Source of the DNA: Nocardioides furvisabuli
Lineage (GTDB): Bacteria > Actinomycetota > Actinomycetes > Propionibacteriales > Nocardioidaceae
Assembly (NCBI RefSeq): GCF_021083185.1
Contig: NZ_JAIGQB010000008.1
Location: 124,001-188,000, forward strand
DNA: 64,000 bases
Reading direction: 5' to 3'
The notes under the pieces were generated by a model. It did no database searches. It worked only from the letters and a program-made list of their open reading frames with translations, and had not been told where the DNA came from. The position numbers were made by a program, and so were the translations under genes. Below, piece by piece: positions 9,617-23,234 of this stretch; within the stretch, counting starts at the first letter, position 1, and the number at the start of each line of letters is the position of its first letter.

Positions 9617-10243
9617 TCAGGAAGTGCCGGCGCCGGTCTCCGGGCCGTGCTCCACCACTCCGTCGGCCACCTGCTTCATCGACAGGCGCAGGTCCATGGC
9701 GGTCTTCTGGATCCAGCGGAAGGCGTCGGGCTCGCTGAGGCCGAGCTTCTCCTGGAGCACGCCCTTGGCGCGGTCGACCGACTTGCGGGTGGCGAGGGAC
9801 TCCTGGAGGTCGGCGACCTCCTGCTCGAGCACGCTGATCTCGGCGTAGCGACTCACCGCCATCTCGATGGCGGGCACGAGGTCCCCCCGCTGGAACGGCT
9901 TGACGAGGTACGCCATCGCGCCGGCGTCGCGTGCCCGCGCCACCAGGTCGCGCTGGGAGAAGGCCGTGAGGATCACGACGGGAGCGATGCGCTCGCTCGC
10001 GATGACCTCCGCTGCCGCGATGCCGTCGAGGACGGGCATCTTGACGTCGAGGATCACGAGGTCGGGGTGCAGCTCGCGGGCCAGCTCGATGGCCCTCTGG
10101 CCGTCGCCCGCCTGCCCGACGACCTCGTAGCCCTCCTCACCGAGCATCTCGGCGAGGTCCATGCGGATGAGGGCCTCGTCCTCGGCGATCACCACACGGC
10201 GTACGTCCTCGGACGGGGGGCGGCTGTCAACGGGCTGCGTCAC
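9617..10243 (-). CDS. pdtaR: PdtaR-like response regulator with ANTAR RNA-binding domain
   Basis: 208-residue cytoplasmic regulator. The receiver domain opens with RRVVIAEDEALIRMDLAEML, and the phosphoacceptor Asp sits in VILDVKMP with the conserved Lys in YLVKPF. The C-terminal ANTAR three-helix domain begins at RKSVDRAKGVLQEKLGLSEP and would bind paired RNA hairpins to control termination or translation after phosphorylation. The sequence closely parallels what I know of mycobacterial PdtaR (Rv1626), whose kinase PdtaS is encoded elsewhere. GTG 10243 is preferred because TAGCCT lies 7 nt upstream, a leaderless arrangement; GTG 10276 would extend it by 11 residues. Confidence 0.88.
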   Translation of the reverse strand: MTQPVDSRPPSEDVRRVVIAEDEALIRMDLAEMLGEEGYEVVGQAGDGQRAIELARELHPDLVILDVKMPVLDGIAAAEVIASERIAPVVILTAFSQRDLVARARDAGAMAYLVKPFQRGDLVPAIEMAVSRYAEISVLEQEVADLQESLATRKSVDRAKGVLQEKLGLSEPDAFRWIQKTAMDLRLSMKQVADGVVEHGPETGAGTS

Positions 10244-10279
10244 GGCCGCAAGGCTAGTCGGATAGGGTTTCGCCACCTA

Positions 10280-10362
10280 GCCGGGTTGGCGGAATGGCAG
10301 ACGCTATGAGCTCAAACCTCATTGTCCGAAAGGGCGTGCGGGTTCGAATCCCGCACCCGGCA
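10280..10362 (+). tRNA. tRNA-Leu (anticodon CAA)
   Basis: Cloverleaf of 83 nt with acceptor arms GCCGGGT and ACCCGGC, anticodon stem atgag/ctcat with loop CTCAAAC giving CAA, a long variable arm (tccgaaaggg region) as expected for Leu, and a T arm with GGTTCGAATCC. CCA is not encoded exactly (CCC A follows the discriminator A). Confidence 0.95.
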
Positions 10363-10472
10363 CCCACGTGGTCCGTCCGGAGCGAGCGCGACGGTCGTCG
10401 GTGGTCGCGTCCAGCATGGTCACGTGCCCCACGTCCGTCTGCAGTCCGTCGTCGACTCGGCCCTGGCGTGCC

Positions 10473-10673
10473 GTGATCAACGATGCGAGCTACGTCGCGC
10501 TCGACGCTCACCTCCTCGAGCTCATGGCGACCGTCAAACCCACTGGCAAGCCCCACACGCGCCGGGTTCCCGGCGCAGTCGTGGCATGGCGCCGGTCGGG
10601 CCCACGAGTCGTCTCCGTCTCGAGGCGCGAGGCGGTCGCGCGCCTCGACGAGCTGATCGGTCCGAAGGCCTGA
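10473..10673 (+). CDS. Hypothetical 66-residue protein
   Basis: Not a family I recognise. The GTG 10473 reading frame gives a small basic protein (NDASYVALDAHLLELMATV, then a Pro/Arg-rich middle and SRREAVARLDELIGPKA) with amphipathic helices at both ends. It ends 1 bp before the pyk stop, converging with it. No clear Shine-Dalgarno is seen and it follows tRNA-Leu by 110 bp. The frame has the G/C third-position bias of a gene, but shadow frames here also do, so it may be spurious. Confidence 0.4.
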   Translation: MINDASYVALDAHLLELMATVKPTGKPHTRRVPGAVVAWRRSGPRVVSVSRREAVARLDELIGPKA

Positions 10674-10674
10674 C

Positions 10675-12120
10675 TCAGCGCCGGCGATAGGCCGGGGCCA
10701 CCTCGTTGATCGCGTCGCCCATCCGGTGGATGCGCATCGCGTTGGTGGAGCCGGGGATTCCGGGCGGGCTGCCGGCGATGAGGACGACCAGGTCGCCCTC
10801 CTCGACCCGACCGATGGCGAGCAGCGCCTCGTCGACCTGGCGCACCATCTCGTCGGTGTGCTCGACCTCGGCGCCCTTGAAGGTCTCGATGCCCCAGGTC
10901 AGCGACAGCTGGGACCGCACGCGGTCGGTTGTGGTGAAGGCCAGGACGGGGATGTGGCCGCGGTAGCGAGCCAGGCGCCGGGCGGAGTCACCGCTCGCGG
11001 TGAACGCGACGAGGTACTTGGCTCCGATGCTCTCCGCGACCTCGGCGGCGGCCTTCGCGATGACGCCACCGCGGGTGCGTGGCGACCAGGTCACCTCCGC
11101 CATGTGGGAAAGGCCGTGGCTCTCGGTGGAGGAGATGATGCGCGCCATCGTGCTGACCGCCTCGATCGGGTACTCCCCCACCGACGTCTCGCCCGAGAGC
11201 ATCACGGCGTCGGCGCCGTCGAGGACCGCGTTGGCGACGTCGGACGCCTCGGCGCGCGTCGGCGCGGGAGCGGAGATCATCGACTCGAGCATCTGGGTGG
11301 CGACGATGGCGGGCTTCGCGTTGCGGCGGGCCTTGTCGACCAGCAGCTTCTGGTGGACCGGGACGTCCTCGAGCGGGCACTCCACGCCGAGGTCGCCGCG
11401 CGCGACCATGATGCCGTCGAAGGCGTCGATGATGGCGTCGATGTTCTCCAGTGCCTGCGGCTTCTCGATCTTGGCGATGATCGGGACGAAGATGTCCTCC
11501 TCCTCCATCACCGTGCGCACAGCGGCGGCGTCGTCGCCGGACCGCACGAAGCTCAGTGCGATGAAGTCGACGCCGAGGTGCAGCGCCCAGCGCAGGTCCT
11601 CGGTGTCCTTCTCCGACAGCGCGGGCACGGAGACGGCCACGCCCGGGAGGTTGATCCCCTTGTTGTTGGAGACCTTGCCCGCCACCATCACCTCGGTGAC
11701 CACGTCGGTGTCGTCGACGGACACGACCTTGAGGCGCACCTTGCCGTCGTCGATGAGCAGCGGGTCGCCCGGCTCGACGTCGCCCGGCAGGCCCTTGTAG
11801 GTCGTGCCGCACTGGTGCACGTCCCCCACGACGTCGCGCGTGGTGATGGTGAAGGTCGCGCCCTTCTTGAGCTTGACCGGCCCGTCGCCGAAGGTCTCGA
11901 GCCGGATCTTGGGCCCCTGCAGGTCGGCGAAGACGCCGATCGCGTGACCGGTGTCGTCGGAGGCCTGCCGGACCAGGCGGTAGACCGCCTCGTGGTCGGC
12001 GTACGCGCCGTGGCTCATGTTGAGCCGGGCGACGTCCATCCCGGCCTCGACGAGGGCTCGGATCCCTTCGGGGGTGTTGACCGCGGGACCGAGGGTACAG
12101 ACGATCTTTGCTCTACGCAC
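10675..12120 (-). CDS. pyk: Pyruvate kinase
   Basis: 481-residue glycolytic enzyme converting phosphoenolpyruvate and ADP to pyruvate and ATP. The barrel starts RRAKIVCTLGPAVNTPEG, with the substrate loop NMSHGAYADH, the active-site segment IAKIEKPQALENID, and the metal and substrate site GIMVARGDLGVECP. The C-terminal allosteric domain is complete and length is normal. GTG 12120 is chosen because it begins at the first conserved strand and a TAGGCT box lies 7 nt upstream with no Shine-Dalgarno. It follows gltBD in the same direction across 156 bp. Confidence 0.95.
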   Translation of the reverse strand: MRRAKIVCTLGPAVNTPEGIRALVEAGMDVARLNMSHGAYADHEAVYRLVRQASDDTGHAIGVFADLQGPKIRLETFGDGPVKLKKGATFTITTRDVVGDVHQCGTTYKGLPGDVEPGDPLLIDDGKVRLKVVSVDDTDVVTEVMVAGKVSNNKGINLPGVAVSVPALSEKDTEDLRWALHLGVDFIALSFVRSGDDAAAVRTVMEEEDIFVPIIAKIEKPQALENIDAIIDAFDGIMVARGDLGVECPLEDVPVHQKLLVDKARRNAKPAIVATQMLESMISAPAPTRAEASDVANAVLDGADAVMLSGETSVGEYPIEAVSTMARIISSTESHGLSHMAEVTWSPRTRGGVIAKAAAEVAESIGAKYLVAFTASGDSARRLARYRGHIPVLAFTTTDRVRSQLSLTWGIETFKGAEVEHTDEMVRQVDEALLAIGRVEEGDLVVLIAGSPPGIPGSTNAMRIHRMGDAINEVAPAYRRR

Positions 12121-12176
12121 GTACGTCAGCCTAGCGGACCTTGGAACGATCCAAAGGGTCCCGCGCGTGAAATCAG

Positions 12177-12250
12177 ATGTAACGCCGGGTTGGTACTTGT
12201 AGGCACCCCTGCAGAGTATGGGTAGAACAAGCACCAACCCGGCGTTACAT
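12177..12250. terminator. Long inverted repeat between gltD and pyk
   Basis: An 18-bp perfect inverted repeat (arms 12177-12194 and 12233-12250, beginning atgtaacgccgggttggt) is extended inward by one mismatch and five more pairs (12196-12200 with 12227-12231). The 26-nt centre contains accc and gggt around ctgcag. It lies 27 nt beyond the gltD stop and 57 nt before the pyk start, so it probably terminates gltBD; its size and nested shape would also fit a small repeat element or an operator. Confidence 0.6.
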
Positions 12251-12276
12251 GAGCTGGCCGAGGCGGGCAGCGGGGT

Positions 12277-13746
12277 TCAGACGACCAACGGGCGTTCGTG
12301 CGGCTTGATCGGCGCGGGCAACGTCGTGGAGCCGGTGAGGTAGGCGTCGACCGACGCGGCGGCCGAGCGGCCCTCGGCGATGGCCCACACGATGAGCGAC
12401 TGGCCACGGCCCACGTCGCCGGCGACGAAGACGCCGGGGACCGAGGAGGCGTACGACTCGTCGCGGCGGACGTTGCCGCGCTCGTCGAGGTCCACCTCGA
12501 GCTGCTCGACCAGGCCCGCCTTCTCGGGGCCGACGAAGCCCATCGCGAGCAGCACCAGCTGCGCCGGGATCTCGCGCTCGGTGCCCTGGACGGGCTGGAA
12601 CGCCGCGTCGACCTCGACCAGGCGCAGCCCGGCGACGTTGCCGTCGGCGTCGCCCACGAACTCCTGCGTGGAGACGGCATAGACGCGCTCGCCGCCCTCC
12701 TCGTGGGCCGAGGACACCTTGAAGGTCATGGGGTACGTCGGCCACGGCTGGCCGGTGGGCCGGTCCTCGCCGGGTCGCGGCATGATCTCCAGCTGCGTGA
12801 TGGAGCGTGCGCCCTGCCGGATCGAGGTGCCGAGGCAGTCGGCGCCGGTGTCGCCGCCGCCGATGATGACGACGTCCTTGTCGGTGGCCAGGATCTGCTC
12901 CGAGCCGTCGAGCGTCGCAGCCTCCCCCAGCGCGACGCGGTTGGCCTGGGGCAGGAACTCCATGGCCTGGTGGATGCCACCGAGCTCGCGCCCGGTGGTC
13001 GGCAGGTCACGGGCGTTGGTGGCGCCCATGGCGAGCACGACCGCGTCGTAGCGCGCGAGCAGCTGCGGGCCGGTGAGGTCCCCGCCGACGTCGACGCCGG
13101 CACGGAACACGGTGCCCTCGCGACGCATCTGGTCCAGGCGCCGGTCGAGGTGCTTCTTCTCCATCTTGAACTCGGGGATGCCGTAGCGCAGCAGGCCGCC
13201 GATCTTGTCGGCCCGCTCGTAGACCGCGACCGTGTGGCCGGCGCGGGTGAGCTGCTGGGCCGCGGCGAGGCCCGCCGGGCCGGAGCCGATGACGGCGACG
13301 GTCTTGCCCGAGAGCCACTCCGGCGGCTGGGGACGGACGTAGCCCGAGCCCCAGGCGCGGTCGATGATCGAGACCTCGACGTTCTTGATCGTCACCGGGT
13401 CCTGGTTGATCCCCAGGACGCAGGCGGTTTCGCACGGCGCCGGGCACAGCCGCCCGGTGAACTCCGGGAAGTTGTTCGTCGCGTGGAGCCGGTCCATCGC
13501 GCCGTCCCAGTCGTCGCGCCAGACCAGGTCGTTCCACTCCGGGATGATGTTGCCCAGCGGGCAGCCCTGGTGGCAGAACGGGATGCCGCAGTCCATGCAC
13601 CGCCCCGCCTGGGTGGTGATGATCGGCAGGAGCGCGCGGCCGACCCCGTCGGGGTAGACCTCGTTCCAGTCGTGCACGCGCTCGGTGACGTCACGGCGCG
13701 AGGCGACCTCGCGGCCGTGCTTGAGGAAACCCTTGGGATCAGCCAT
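12277..13746 (-). CDS. gltD: Glutamate synthase small subunit
   Basis: 489-residue NADPH-dependent beta subunit of GOGAT. The N-terminal cysteine clusters for [4Fe-4S] centres are visible in RCMDCGIPFCHQGCPLGN and RLCPAPCETACVLG. Two Rossmann motifs follow: VAVIGSGPAGLAAAQQL for FAD near residue 150 and VVIIGGGDTGADCLGTS for NADPH near residue 285. It passes electrons to GltB for reductive transfer of the glutamine amide to 2-oxoglutarate. The start ATG 13746 lies 44 bp after gltB with an AGAAGG-like ribosome site, so the two are cotranscribed. Confidence 0.96.
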   Translation of the reverse strand: MADPKGFLKHGREVASRRDVTERVHDWNEVYPDGVGRALLPIITTQAGRCMDCGIPFCHQGCPLGNIIPEWNDLVWRDDWDGAMDRLHATNNFPEFTGRLCPAPCETACVLGINQDPVTIKNVEVSIIDRAWGSGYVRPQPPEWLSGKTVAVIGSGPAGLAAAQQLTRAGHTVAVYERADKIGGLLRYGIPEFKMEKKHLDRRLDQMRREGTVFRAGVDVGGDLTGPQLLARYDAVVLAMGATNARDLPTTGRELGGIHQAMEFLPQANRVALGEAATLDGSEQILATDKDVVIIGGGDTGADCLGTSIRQGARSITQLEIMPRPGEDRPTGQPWPTYPMTFKVSSAHEEGGERVYAVSTQEFVGDADGNVAGLRLVEVDAAFQPVQGTEREIPAQLVLLAMGFVGPEKAGLVEQLEVDLDERGNVRRDESYASSVPGVFVAGDVGRGQSLIVWAIAEGRSAAASVDAYLTGSTTLPAPIKPHERPLVV

Positions 13747-13790
13747 CGTGCGTCACCTTCTTCCGGTCGGACCTGTCGTGGTGGGGACGC

Positions 13791-18353
<4,563 letters not shown>

Positions 18354-18453
18354 TGGTTCTCCCGTCGTCGTCCCGGCGCGCCAGTGCGTGCAGCTGGCAG
18401 GTCACGGGGGGTGGGCGTTTCCGCTGGGGACGACGTTGGCCCGAGCAAGACGG

Positions 18454-18459
18454 AACCTA
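18454..18459 (-). promoter_or_regulatory. Putative -10 box of gltBD
   Basis: TAGGTT on the minus strand sits about 100 bp before the gltB start in the 137-bp lgt-gltB gap. No clear -35 element is visible. It implies gltBD has its own promoter although it lies downstream of lgt in the same direction. Confidence 0.35.
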
Positions 18460-18490
18460 TCACCGGCCCACGGCGCCGGCGCACGGTGTT

Positions 18491-19420
18491 TCAGGCCGTG
18501 GGACCGGACGTGGAGCGCTCGTCGGCGTCCTCCGCGGACGGGTCCGGGTCCGGCTCGCGGGTGCGCACGACCTCCTCGCGGCCCGGGTGACGCCGGGCCG
18601 AGACGGCGAGGTAGATCGCCGCGAGGACGAAGAGCACGATCGAGGTCCACACGTTGAGCCGCAGGCCGAGGACGTCGTTCATCTGCACGTCGTCGATGCG
18701 CAGGTTCTCGATCCACCCGCGCCCAGCGGTGTAGAGCATCACGTAGAGCGCGGCGACGCGCCCGTGGCCGAGCCGGTAGCGGCGGTCGAGCCAGATCAGG
18801 ACCGCGAAGGCACCGAGGTTCCACAGGCACTCGTAGAGGAACGCCGGGTGGAACGTCGCGACGTCGAGGTACTGCGACGGACGGTTGGCCACGTCGATCT
18901 CCAGGCCCCACGGCAGGTCGGTCGGACGGCCGTACAGCTCCTGGTTGAACCAGTTGCCCCAGCGTCCCAGCGCCTGGGCGACCAGGACGCCCGGGGCCAG
19001 TGCGTCGAGCAGCGGCAGGAGCTTGATCCCGCGCAGCCTCGCTCCGATCCAGATGCCCACGATGCCCAGCGCGATCGCGCCCCAGATGCCGAGTCCGCCC
19101 CGCCAGACGTAGAGCGCGGTGACCGGGTTCCGGCCCTCCCCGAAGTAGAGCTCCCAGTCGGTGATGACGTGGTAGAGCCGGCCGCCGACCAGGCCGAACG
19201 GGATCGCCCAGATCGCGAGGTCGCTCACGTCGCCGGCCTTGCCGCCGCGGGCGACCCAGCGGCGCTCGCCGAGCCAGATGGCGAAGACGATGCCGAGGAT
19301 GATGCTCAGCGCGTAGCCGCGGATCGGCACCGGCCCGAGGTGCCACACGCCCTGCGACGGGCTGGGGATGGACATCAGGACCACCATCGGGGACGGCAGG
19401 GGCAGCATGGTGGCACTCAT
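18491..19420 (-). CDS. lgt: Prolipoprotein diacylglyceryl transferase
   Basis: 309-residue membrane enzyme that moves diacylglycerol from phosphatidylglycerol to the lipobox Cys of prolipoproteins. The Lgt signature GRWGNWFNQELYGRPTDLPWG is present, preceded by RGYALSIILGIVFAIWLGERR and the G-x-G-G-R region LVGGRLYHV. Seven hydrophobic segments can be drawn. The acidic Arg/Asp/Pro tail after residue 275 is probably cytoplasmic. ATG 19420 overlaps the stop of the SCO1-like gene as ATGA, which supports this start over later Met residues. In-window substrates include the binding protein at 3580. Confidence 0.95.
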   Translation of the reverse strand: MSATMLPLPSPMVVLMSIPSPSQGVWHLGPVPIRGYALSIILGIVFAIWLGERRWVARGGKAGDVSDLAIWAIPFGLVGGRLYHVITDWELYFGEGRNPVTALYVWRGGLGIWGAIALGIVGIWIGARLRGIKLLPLLDALAPGVLVAQALGRWGNWFNQELYGRPTDLPWGLEIDVANRPSQYLDVATFHPAFLYECLWNLGAFAVLIWLDRRYRLGHGRVAALYVMLYTAGRGWIENLRIDDVQMNDVLGLRLNVWTSIVLFVLAAIYLAVSARRHPGREEVVRTREPDPDPSAEDADERSTSGPTA

Positions 19421-20034
19421 CCTTCGTCGAGCAGCAGGGCGACGTCGCCGGCGAGCTCGGCCTGGGAGACGTCCTGGTCCCACATCATGGTGGACTCGTC
19501 ATCGGCGTCGATGGCCAGGACCCGCGTGCCGTGGGTGACCTCGTAACCGCCGCTCGGCAGCTTCTCACCCTGGTCGACCGCGACAGCCATGCTGCGCGCC
19601 ACGCCGATGATGTCGTCGAGCGGGCCGGTCACGCCGACGATGCTGTCGTCGAAGGCGCTGACGTAGTCCTCGACGACCTCGCCGGTGTCACGGGCCGGGT
19701 CGGTGGTCACGAAGACCACGTCGAGGCGCTCCTTCTGCTCGTCGTCGAGCCGGGCGAGCGTGCCCGCCAGCGTCGCCATCACCTGGCCGCAGATGTCGGG
19801 GCAGCTGGTGTAGCCGAAGAAGACCAGCGTGAGGTCCTTGTCGGTGTCCTCGGTCAGGCTGTACGCCGCTCCGCTGGTGTCGACCAGCGCGGTCGGGTCG
19901 ACCTCGAAGGGCGGGTCCAGCACCGTGCCGGAGAGCTCGCCGCTCGCCGCGCCCGGTCCCGCTCCGACCTCGCTGCCGCAGGCGGCCAGCAGCCCGAGCA
20001 GCGCGAGTCCCGCGAGGGCCCTACCTCGCGCCAC
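19417..20034 (-). CDS. SCO1/SenC-family lipoprotein
   Basis: 205-residue thioredoxin-fold protein with a lipoprotein signal peptide ending LLAAC. The copper or redox site CxxxC is TSCPDICGQ, and the distal His is in EVTHGTRVLAI, so all three Cu ligands of the SCO family are present. The likely role is copper delivery to cytochrome c oxidase or extracytoplasmic redox. It starts at GTG 20034 inside the end of trpA (14-bp overlap) and overlaps lgt by 4 bp, so it is tied to both, even though neither has an obvious link to respiration. Confidence 0.88.
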   Translation of the reverse strand: MARGRALAGLALLGLLAACGSEVGAGPGAASGELSGTVLDPPFEVDPTALVDTSGAAYSLTEDTDKDLTLVFFGYTSCPDICGQVMATLAGTLARLDDEQKERLDVVFVTTDPARDTGEVVEDYVSAFDDSIVGVTGPLDDIIGVARSMAVAVDQGEKLPSGGYEVTHGTRVLAIDADDESTMMWDQDVSQAELAGDVALLLDEG

Positions 20035-20839
20035 GGCGTACGCCCTCGGCGAGATCGGTGGTGAGCGCACGCAGCGCCTCGAGCCCCGCGTCCTGGTCGC
20101 CGGCGTGGTCGAGCAGGCAGCGCACGAACGCCGAGCCGACGATGACGCCGTCGGCGTAGGCGGCGACGTCGGCTGCCTGGTCGCCGTTGCTGACGCCGAT
20201 GCCGACCGCGACAGGGATGTCGCCGTTGGCGCGCACCCTCTCCACGAGCGGCCCCGCGAGGTCCGAGCTCGCGTCACGGGCACCGGTGACGCCCATGACG
20301 GCCGCGGCGTAGACGAAGCCGCGGCTCTCGGCGGCCGTCATCGCGACGCGGTCGTCGGTGGAGCTGGGGGCGACCAGGAACACCTTGTCGAGGTCGTGCG
20401 CGTCGGCCGCGTCGATCCACGCCGACCCGTGGTCCGGCGTGATGTCGGGCGTGATCATCCCGGCACCCCCGGACTTCGCCAGGTCGCTCGCCCACCGCTC
20501 CACGCCGTAGCGCTCGATCGGGTTCCAGTAGGTCATGACGAGGGTCGGCACGCCGGTCTCGGCGACGGCCTCGACCACGCGCAGGACGTCGGCGGTGCGG
20601 ACGCCGCCCTCGAGCGCCTGCTGAGCGGCGGCCTGGATGGTGGGCCCGTCCATCACCGGGTCGCTGTAGGGCAGGCCGATCTCGATCACGTCGCACCCGG
20701 CCTCGACCATCGCGCGCAGTGCAGTGATCGAGCCCTCGACGGTCGGGAAGCCTGCGGGCAGGTAGCCGACGAGGGCCGAGCGGCCCTCGGCACGGGCCTT
20801 GTCGAACGCCTGGGTGGTCGAGGCGGTGGTCGAGGTCAT
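20021..20839 (-). CDS. trpA: Tryptophan synthase alpha chain
   Basis: 272-residue TIM-barrel subunit that cleaves indole-3-glycerol phosphate to indole and glyceraldehyde 3-phosphate. The catalytic Glu and Asp lie in CDVIEIGLPYSDPVMDGP, and the phosphate loop is VGIGVSNGDQA. ATG 20839 shares one base with the trpB stop (TGATG), so translation is coupled and indole can channel within the complex. Confidence 0.96.
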   Translation of the reverse strand: MTSTTASTTQAFDKARAEGRSALVGYLPAGFPTVEGSITALRAMVEAGCDVIEIGLPYSDPVMDGPTIQAAAQQALEGGVRTADVLRVVEAVAETGVPTLVMTYWNPIERYGVERWASDLAKSGGAGMITPDITPDHGSAWIDAADAHDLDKVFLVAPSSTDDRVAMTAAESRGFVYAAAVMGVTGARDASSDLAGPLVERVRANGDIPVAVGIGVSNGDQAADVAAYADGVIVGSAFVRCLLDHAGDQDAGLEALRALTTDLAEGVRRGAR

Positions 20840-22119
20840 CAGGCCTCCTCCCCCGGCGCCGTCGCGATGACCGGCTCGGCCTCGCCGTCGGCGTCGCCGA
20901 GCCCGAACCACTCGATGGCCGTGCCCATGTCCTTATCGCCGCGACCGCTCAGGTTGATGATCACCGTCGCGTCAGGGCCCTTCTCCTCGCCCAGGCGGCG
21001 GGCCACGTCGAGCGCGCCGTAGACCGCGTGCGCGGTCTCGATCGCCGGGATGATGCCCTCGGTGCGGCTCAGCAGCGCCATGGCCTCCATGGCCTGGGCG
21101 TCCGTGACGGGCGTGTACGTCGCCCGCCCCAGGGCCGCGAGCCACGAGTGCTGCGGACCCACGCCGGGGTAGTCGAGCCCGGCGGAGATGGAGTGCGACT
21201 CCACGGTCTGGCCGTCCTCGTCCTGGAGGACGTAGGTGCGCGCGCCGTGCAGGACGCCGGCCTCGCCTGCGTGGATGGTGGCCGCGTGGCGACCGGTCTC
21301 GACGCCGTCTCCTCCGGGCTCGAAGCCGTGGATCTCGACGCCCTCGTCCTCGAGGAACGCCGTGAACAGCCCGATCGCGTTGGAGCCGCCGCCGACGCAC
21401 GCCGCGACCGCGTCCGGGAGGACGCCGTACTGGTCGAGGCACTGCTGGCGCGCCTCGTCGCCGATGCCGCGGCAGAAGTCACGGACCATGCTGGGGAACG
21501 GGTGCGGACCTGCCGCAGTGCCGAACAGGTAGGCCGTGTGGTCGACGCTGGCGACCCAGTCCCGCATGGCCTCGTTGATGGCGTCCTTCAGCGTCGCGCT
21601 GCCGGACTCGACGGGGACGACCTTGGCACCGAGCAGCTGCATGCGGGCGACGTTGAGCGCCTGGCGGCGGGTGTCGACAGCGCCCATGTAGACCGTGCAG
21701 TCGAGGTCGAAGTAGGCCGCGGCAGTCGCACTCGCGACACCGTGCTGGCCGGCCCCGGTCTCGGCGATGACGCGGGTCTTGCCCATCCGCTTGGTCAGCA
21801 GCGCCTGGCCCATCACGTTGCGGATCTTGTGGGCACCGGTGTGGTTGAGGTCCTCGCGCTTGAGCAGCACCCGGGCGCCGACGGTCCGCGAGAGCCGCTC
21901 CGCGTGGTAGAGCCGGCTCGGGGTGCCGGCGTAGTCGCGCAGCACCCGCTCGAACTCGCCCACGAAGGCCGGGTCGGCCATCGCGTCCTGCCAGGCGTCG
22001 GTCAGCTCGTCCAGCGCGGCGACGAGGGCCTCGGGCATGAAGCGCCCGCCCCACGTCTGGCCGAAGTAGCCGCGCTCGTCGGCGTCGTACTGCACGGGCT
22101 GGGTCGTCTGCTGACTCAC
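20839..22119 (-). CDS. trpB: Tryptophan synthase beta chain
   Basis: 426-residue PLP enzyme condensing indole and serine to tryptophan. The Schiff-base Lys is in HTGAHKIRN, the phosphate-binding loop is GGGSNAIG and the COMM segment is intact. The N-terminus has about 15 residues before the conserved [17 protein letters not shown] 22119 overlaps the trpC stop as GTGA. Confidence 0.96.
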   Translation of the reverse strand: MSQQTTQPVQYDADERGYFGQTWGGRFMPEALVAALDELTDAWQDAMADPAFVGEFERVLRDYAGTPSRLYHAERLSRTVGARVLLKREDLNHTGAHKIRNVMGQALLTKRMGKTRVIAETGAGQHGVASATAAAYFDLDCTVYMGAVDTRRQALNVARMQLLGAKVVPVESGSATLKDAINEAMRDWVASVDHTAYLFGTAAGPHPFPSMVRDFCRGIGDEARQQCLDQYGVLPDAVAACVGGGSNAIGLFTAFLEDEGVEIHGFEPGGDGVETGRHAATIHAGEAGVLHGARTYVLQDEDGQTVESHSISAGLDYPGVGPQHSWLAALGRATYTPVTDAQAMEAMALLSRTEGIIPAIETAHAVYGALDVARRLGEEKGPDATVIINLSGRGDKDMGTAIEWFGLGDADGEAEPVIATAPGEEA

Positions 22120-22913
22120 GGTGCCGTCACTCCTGTCATCGCACGTACGGCGGCCTCGGGGTCGCCGTCCTTGACCAGTGCCTCGCCGACCAGCACCACG
22201 CCTGCTCCCTCGGAGACGAAGCGCTGGACGTCGGCGACGCCGGTGATGCCGCTCTCGGCGACCTTGACCACGTCGGCGTGGATCTGGGGCGCGAGGCGCC
22301 CGAAGACGTCCGCGTCGACCTCGAGGGTCTTGAGGTTGCGGCTGTTGACGCCGATCAGCTCGGCGTCGAGCGCCAGGGCCCGCTCGGTCTCGGCCTCGTC
22401 GTGCACCTCGACCAGCACGGTGAGGCCGAGCTCGCCGGCCTCGTCGTGGAGGCGGCGCAGCGTGTCGTCGTCGAGGGCCGCGACGATCAGCAGGGCCAGG
22501 TCGGCGCCGGCGGCCCGCGCCTCGACGAGCTGGTAGGTCTCGACGATGAAGTCCTTGCGCAGGATCGGGGTGTCGACCGCGGCGCGGACCGCCCGCAGGT
22601 CGGCCAGGCTGCCGCCGAAGCGACGCTCCTCGGTGAGCACCGAGATCGCCGCCGCACCACCACGGGCGTACGCCGACGCGAGCACCGCCGGGTCGGGGAT
22701 GTCGGCGAGGTCGCCCTTGCTCGGGCTGCGCCGCTTGACCTCGGCGATGACGCTCGAGCCGCGGGCGCGGAAGTGCGGCATGGGGTCACGCGGAGCCGGG
22801 GCGTCGGCGAGGTGCGCGAGGAGCTCGGACAGCGGGAGGTCGGCCTCGCGGCGCGCGAGGTCCTCACGGACGCCCGCGACGATGTCGTCGAGCACGGAAC
22901 CGGTCGCAGGCAT
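22116..22913 (-). CDS. trpC: Indole-3-glycerol phosphate synthase
   Basis: 265-residue TIM barrel that closes CdRP to indole-3-glycerol phosphate. Conserved motifs are [15 protein letters not shown] with the catalytic Lys, [21 protein letters not shown] and VAESGI. It is a stand-alone enzyme, not fused to TrpF. Translation is coupled to trpB. The 78 bp before it hold no visible attenuator; Trp codons are not clustered. Confidence 0.95.
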   Translation of the reverse strand: MPATGSVLDDIVAGVREDLARREADLPLSELLAHLADAPAPRDPMPHFRARGSSVIAEVKRRSPSKGDLADIPDPAVLASAYARGGAAAISVLTEERRFGGSLADLRAVRAAVDTPILRKDFIVETYQLVEARAAGADLALLIVAALDDDTLRRLHDEAGELGLTVLVEVHDEAETERALALDAELIGVNSRNLKTLEVDADVFGRLAPQIHADVVKVAESGITGVADVQRFVSEGAGVVLVGEALVKDGDPEAAVRAMTGVTAP

Positions 22914-22991
22914 GCAACAACCCTCTCACCCGGGGCCAGCCCGGGAGGGGCCGGTGCCCAGGGGTCGGACCGGGCGCGGCCCGGCCCGGGA

Positions 22992-23192
22992 TCAGTGCTC
23001 GGAGCTGTGGAAGCCGAGCTTGGACAGCACGAGGAAGAGCGGGAACGCGAGCGTCGCGACGACGAGACCGATCCAGAGCAGCGTCATCTGGGTCGGGACC
23101 TGGAGCAGGGCGACGCTGCCCACCACGAAGCCGAGCATCGCGACCGACACCGCGGTCCAAGCAGCGGGGGTGTTGCCGTGGCCAGCAGCCAT
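22992..23192 (-). CDS. HGxxPAAW family small membrane protein
   Basis: 66-residue protein with two transmembrane helices (WTAVSVAMLGFVVGSVALL and MTLLWIGLVVATLAFPLFLV). The N-terminal motif HGNTPAAW matches the HGxxPAAW family, which in actinobacteria is nearly always found beside trp genes. Function is unknown; position between the Trp membrane protein and trpC fits the family rule. Confidence 0.88.
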   Translation of the reverse strand: MAAGHGNTPAAWTAVSVAMLGFVVGSVALLQVPTQMTLLWIGLVVATLAFPLFLVLSKLGFHSSEH

Positions 23193-23234
23193 GGGGAGTG
23201 CTCCTTCGTCGGATCTACGCTTGCGTGCCGAAGT

